Source: Sulfurimonas sp. (GTDB taxonomy: Bacteria > Campylobacterota > Campylobacteria > Campylobacterales > Sulfurimonadaceae). Taken from it: a stretch of 9,729 nucleotides of DNA. Positions 7,745-9,729 of the stretch are shown one piece after another. Under the pieces are notes generated by a model. That model saw only the letters and a list, made by a program, of their open reading frames with translations. It searched no databases and was not told the DNA's origin. Position numbers and translations under genes: made by a program. Every line of letters begins with the position of its first letter. Positions within the stretch are counted from its first letter, which is position 1. The DNA lies in NCBI GenBank assembly GCA_003978475.1, contig QNZR01000022.1, forward strand, positions 1 to 9,729, written 5' to 3'.

Positions 7745-8551
7745 CTACCTGTCTCTATCTGTAATTACCGTGCTGCTGTCTTTTTCAAAACGCTCAATTA
7801 AGAACACGCCGTCATCTTCCTGGTACTCGGTTTTGACTGCCGGTTCGCCTTTAGAAATATCTGCACCGTACGGCACCTCATGTCCCAGACGGGCAAAACG
7901 CTTGGTGTCGTACCTGTCAACGGCAGCATCGTCGCGAATTTCCGGTCCGATAATATCACGTGCTTCTTTACCAAAAATCTTGTCAACCTCATACCATGCG
8001 GCAAATTCATCACCGTGAAGCGGGTAGGTTTTTAAAAGCGGATGCCCCTCCCAGTCATCGGGCATTAAAATACGCTTAAAGAACGGATGGTTATTGACTT
8101 TAATACCAAACATATCATACATTTCACGCTCCGACCAGTCTGCCGAACGAAAAAGTTTCTCAACACTCTCAATAGCCTCTTCTTTTTTTATGGCACATTT
8201 CACACGAATTCGTTTGCGCTTTTTCATACTAAGCATCTGGTAGAAAATATCGAATTCACCGCGATCTGCCAGAAAATCCACGGCACTCATCTCCGAGAGC
8301 TGCGTATAGTCCAGCTTGTTTTTCATTAACTCCAAAACACCAAAGTTGTCTTCGGGGCGAATATAGATTACCATCTGCTCTACCTGAATGTAGGCGTCGA
8401 ACACTTTAAACGCGGCTTTAATGGCTTTGAGGTCTTCAGCGAACACCTTGTCCGAGCTTACCTTCGCTTTCGGCACTTGCGGTGCCACCCAGTAACGGTC
8501 GGTATAATAGGCCTTTTTCTGAACATCGTCTTTAGGTACATAACGTCTCAT
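7745..8551 (-). CDS. nuoC: NADH-quinone oxidoreductase subunit C
   Basis: This is the 30-kDa subunit of Complex I, a structural member of the connecting module that packs on NuoD. The 268-residue protein has the family signature EREMYDMFGIKVNNHPFFKR at 141-160, followed by DDWEGHPLLKTYPL. The first 40 residues or so are basic, and about 85 residues follow the signature domain, rich in Asp and Glu toward the end (TEYQEDDG), so both ends extend beyond the compact core. The ATG overlaps the nuoB stop by one base (TAATG), which implies translational coupling. AAGG lies 8 bases upstream of the start. No cofactor ligands are expected or seen. Confidence 0.97.
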   Translation of the reverse strand: MRRYVPKDDVQKKAYYTDRYWVAPQVPKAKVSSDKVFAEDLKAIKAAFKVFDAYIQVEQMVIYIRPEDNFGVLELMKNKLDYTQLSEMSAVDFLADRGEFDIFYQMLSMKKRKRIRVKCAIKKEEAIESVEKLFRSADWSEREMYDMFGIKVNNHPFFKRILMPDDWEGHPLLKTYPLHGDEFAAWYEVDKIFGKEARDIIGPEIRDDAAVDRYDTKRFARLGHEVPYGADISKGEPAVKTEYQEDDGVFLIERFEKDSSTVITDRDR

Positions 8552-9060
8552 TACAGCAACCTTTTAGGCTTTTGTGCTTTAATAGCTTTTTCACTACGAA
8601 TCTTTTTCTGTAGCAACATCACACCATACTGCAGGGTTTCGGGGCGTGGTGCACATCCGGGAAGATAGAGATCGACCGGAACAATTCTATCGGCTCCCTG
8701 CACGGTAGCGTACGTATTGAACATCCCCCCGGTATTTGCACACGAACCCATCGAAATTACCCAGCGCGGTTCCGTCATCTGATCGTACAGACGCTTAATG
8801 AACTCTGCATGTTTTTTCGTCAGTGTTCCGGCAATAATCAACACATCTGCCTGACGCGGCGAGGCTCTGAAAATCGTACCGAAACGGTCAAAATCGTACC
8901 GTGATGCCCCGGATGCCATCATCTCAATTCCACAACATGCCAAACCGTATGTCAATGCCCATAATGAGTTTGAACGTCCCCAGTTTACGACTTTATCAAT
9001 TGTCGTCAGGGCAACCGGAAGCCCTCCGTCTTGCGTATAATTTACTTGATGTTGTGCCAT
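8551..9060 (-). CDS. nuoB: NADH-quinone oxidoreductase subunit B
   Basis: NuoB is the PSST subunit that holds cluster N2, the terminal [4Fe-4S] centre that reduces quinone. The 169-residue protein has all four expected ligands: tandem Cys42-Cys43 in YGLACCGIEMM, Cys107 in SMGSCANTGG, and Cys136 in LPGCAPRPE. The last motif has Ala where most homologues have Pro (GCPPRPE). The C-terminal 18 residues or so are Lys/Arg rich (KKIRSEKAIKAQKPKR). The ATG lies inside the nuoA coding sequence, so the two genes overlap by 19 bases, with GGAG about 8 bases upstream of the start. The overlap suggests coupled translation with nuoA. Confidence 0.98.
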   Translation of the reverse strand: MAQHQVNYTQDGGLPVALTTIDKVVNWGRSNSLWALTYGLACCGIEMMASGASRYDFDRFGTIFRASPRQADVLIIAGTLTKKHAEFIKRLYDQMTEPRWVISMGSCANTGGMFNTYATVQGADRIVPVDLYLPGCAPRPETLQYGVMLLQKKIRSEKAIKAQKPKRLL

Positions 9061-9431
9061 TCAAGTGCTCCTTTTCTCCATGCATATATAAAACCTATCG
9101 CCAACAAGAGGATGAACAATAACATCTCCACAAAACCGAACCAACCTAAAAGTCTGAAATCTACCGCCCAGGGAAACATAAAGACAATTTCCACATCAAA
9201 AAGTAAAAACAGTAACGCAAACAGATAAAACTGTGTCGAGATTCTATTGGGCTGTCGTGTCACCTCCGGCCCACACTCATAGACCGTTAACTTAATTTTT
9301 TCGTTCTCTTTTGACGCCATAGCGCGACTTGCCAGTCTTGCAAGCACCGTTGTTGCGTAAAACGCACCAAACGTTAATACAAACAGAACGAACACCCCAA
9401 AATACGGGTTAGCAACATCCATATGTTCCAT
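9042..9431 (-). CDS. nuoA: NADH-quinone oxidoreductase subunit A
   Basis: NuoA is a small membrane subunit of Complex I near the quinone-binding cavity. From the chosen ATG the protein has 129 residues with three hydrophobic segments, at about 10-33, 68-90 and 97-118. The family hallmarks are the loop motif YECGPE (Cys53) and FDVEIVFMFPW at 78-88. The frame remains open to a TTG at 9458, but the ATG at 9431 is preferred because AAGG stands 8 bases upstream and the length fits the family. An in-frame ATG at 9422 (126 residues) is a weaker alternative. This is the first gene of the operon; its end overlaps nuoB. Confidence 0.95.
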   Translation of the reverse strand: MEHMDVANPYFGVFVLFVLTFGAFYATTVLARLASRAMASKENEKIKLTVYECGPEVTRQPNRISTQFYLFALLFLLFDVEIVFMFPWAVDFRLLGWFGFVEMLLFILLLAIGFIYAWRKGALEWHNIK

Positions 9432-9525
9432 ATATCCAACCTTTTTTGTTGTTAACAAACACTGAAAAACAGCTATTACACGGTATTTTCAAGTTGTTTT
9501 GTTTTTATGAAAAAACAGTTGGATT

Positions 9526-9534
9526 ACTATATCA
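9526..9534 (-). promoter_or_regulatory. Candidate extended -10 element for the nuo operon
   Basis: On the minus strand the bases read TGATATAGT, which matches an extended -10 (TGn plus TATAGT, one or two mismatches from consensus). A T-rich run lies immediately upstream, as in many Campylobacterota sigma-70 promoters, and no good -35 box is seen. The start of transcription would be near 9519, leaving a leader of about 88 bases before nuoA. This is the best match by eye; other A/T-rich hexamers nearby could serve. Confidence 0.35.
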
Positions 9535-9552
9535 AAAAGAGAATTAAACGAA

Positions 9553-9569
9553 TCTATATTTAAAATAGA
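9553..9569. repeat. Imperfect 17-bp palindrome upstream of nuoA
   Basis: TCTATATTTAAAATAGA pairs at seven of its eight symmetric positions around a central base. It lies about 20 bases upstream of the candidate nuo -10 element, so a regulator site is possible; in such AT-rich DNA chance is also possible. Confidence 0.3.
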
Positions 9570-9614
9570 AGCCTTCAGTAGTGCTACTAATTGCTACAAA
9601 AAAATAGTGTTTTT

Positions 9615-9642
9615 TTGAGAGTGTGTAGAAAAGTAATACAAT
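9615..9642 (+). promoter_or_regulatory. Candidate sigma-70 promoter of the divergent gene
   Basis: TTGAGA at 9615-9620 and TACAAT at 9637-9642 are separated by 16 bases, a plausible -35/-10 pair. Transcription would begin near 9649-9650, which falls at the left edge of the 16-bp palindrome and leaves a leader of about 55 bases with the hairpin described below. Confidence 0.5.
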
Positions 9643-9647
9643 AAAAT

Positions 9648-9663
9648 TTACATGTACATGTAA
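9648..9663. promoter_or_regulatory. 16-bp perfect palindrome, candidate operator
   Basis: TTACATGTACATGTAA is identical to its own reverse complement. It lies just downstream of the candidate -10 box of the divergent gene, where a bound dimeric repressor would block initiation. The regulator is unknown. It also contains the direct repeat ACATGT-ACATGT. Confidence 0.5.
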
Positions 9664-9673
9664 TTATTATTTA

Positions 9674-9703
9674 ATCTACTCCTTAGTTTTAATAGGAGTA
9701 GAT
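9674..9703 (+). promoter_or_regulatory. Hairpin sequestering the ribosome-binding site of the divergent gene
   Basis: ATCTACTCCT (9674-9683) and AGGAGTAGAT (9694-9703) are perfect 10-bp inverted arms around a 10-base AT-rich loop. The right arm contains the whole Shine-Dalgarno AGGAG and ends directly at the ATG at 9704. In the mRNA this stem would hide the ribosome-binding site. It could instead be a DNA operator. Confidence 0.6.
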
Positions 9704-9729
9704 ATGAAAAGTCTATTATCGGTCTACTT
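9704..9729 (+). CDS. Start of an unidentified divergent gene (3' part outside window)
   Basis: An ATG at 9704 follows AGGAG with a 5-base gap, an ideal ribosome-binding arrangement. Only eight codons are visible (MKSLLSVY), a Lys followed by a hydrophobic run that could be the beginning of a signal peptide or membrane anchor, but this is too short to tell. The gene is transcribed away from nuoA. The function cannot be assigned. Confidence 0.5.

Larger units (their letters stand above)
9432..9703. promoter_or_regulatory. Divergent intergenic promoter region
   Basis: These 272 bases separate nuoA from a divergent plus-strand gene. The stretch is strongly AT-rich and no convincing coding frame crosses it. 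It contains candidate promoters for both directions, several inverted repeats, a 16-bp perfect palindrome and a hairpin next to the divergent start codon, each listed separately. Confidence 0.75.

Noticed and set aside
9432..9458. A longer NuoA starting at TTG 9458
   Set aside because: It would add nine residues with no family support, while the ATG at 9431 has a proper ribosome-binding site.
9674..9703. The hairpin as a transcription terminator
   Set aside because: It sits directly before a start codon and is not followed by a T run on the plus strand; on the minus strand no gene ends there.

Overview
The window carries the proximal half of a respiratory Complex I (nuo) operon, entirely on the minus strand. 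The order and the proteins point to a Campylobacterota (epsilonproteobacterial) genome of the Sulfurimonas/Sulfurovum type. NuoC and NuoD are separate genes. The nuoE and nuoF slots hold a tiny cysteine-free protein and a non-canonical flavoprotein instead of the usual NADH-oxidising subunits. Two nuoG-type genes stand in tandem. The assignment to a phylum rests on gene order and protein character; no database comparison was possible.

Layout, in the direction of transcription (right to left): nuoA (9431-9042), nuoB (9060-8551), nuoC (8551-7745), nuoD (7739-6513), a 74-residue gene in the nuoE slot (6501-6277), a 665-residue FAD/iron-sulfur oxidoreductase in the nuoF slot (6262-4265), nuoG copy 1 (4254-2002) and nuoG copy 2 (1999 to beyond base 1, 666 residues visible). 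Genes overlap or are separated by at most 14 bases, so this is almost certainly one transcript. The membrane genes nuoH-N would be expected beyond the left edge. To the right, 9432-9703 is a non-coding, AT-rich divergent promoter region. A plus-strand gene starts at 9704, with only eight codons visible.

How the genes work together: NuoA is a membrane anchor subunit. NuoB (cluster N2), NuoC and NuoD form the quinone-reducing connecting module. The two NuoG proteins carry unusually many iron-sulfur ligands. The nuoF-slot flavoprotein, with a glutamate-synthase small-subunit-like FAD/NAD(P) core, is the likely electron entry point in place of the FMN-containing NuoF. The main points worth a second look are this altered input module (including a Cys-to-Gly change in a NuoF-like N3 motif), the paired NuoG paralogues with an odd Glu/Lys/Val-rich insert in copy 2, and, at the right edge, a perfect hairpin that buries the ribosome-binding site of the divergent gene plus a 16-bp perfect palindrome at its probable transcription start.

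No tRNA, rRNA, CRISPR array, insertion sequence or other mobile element was seen.
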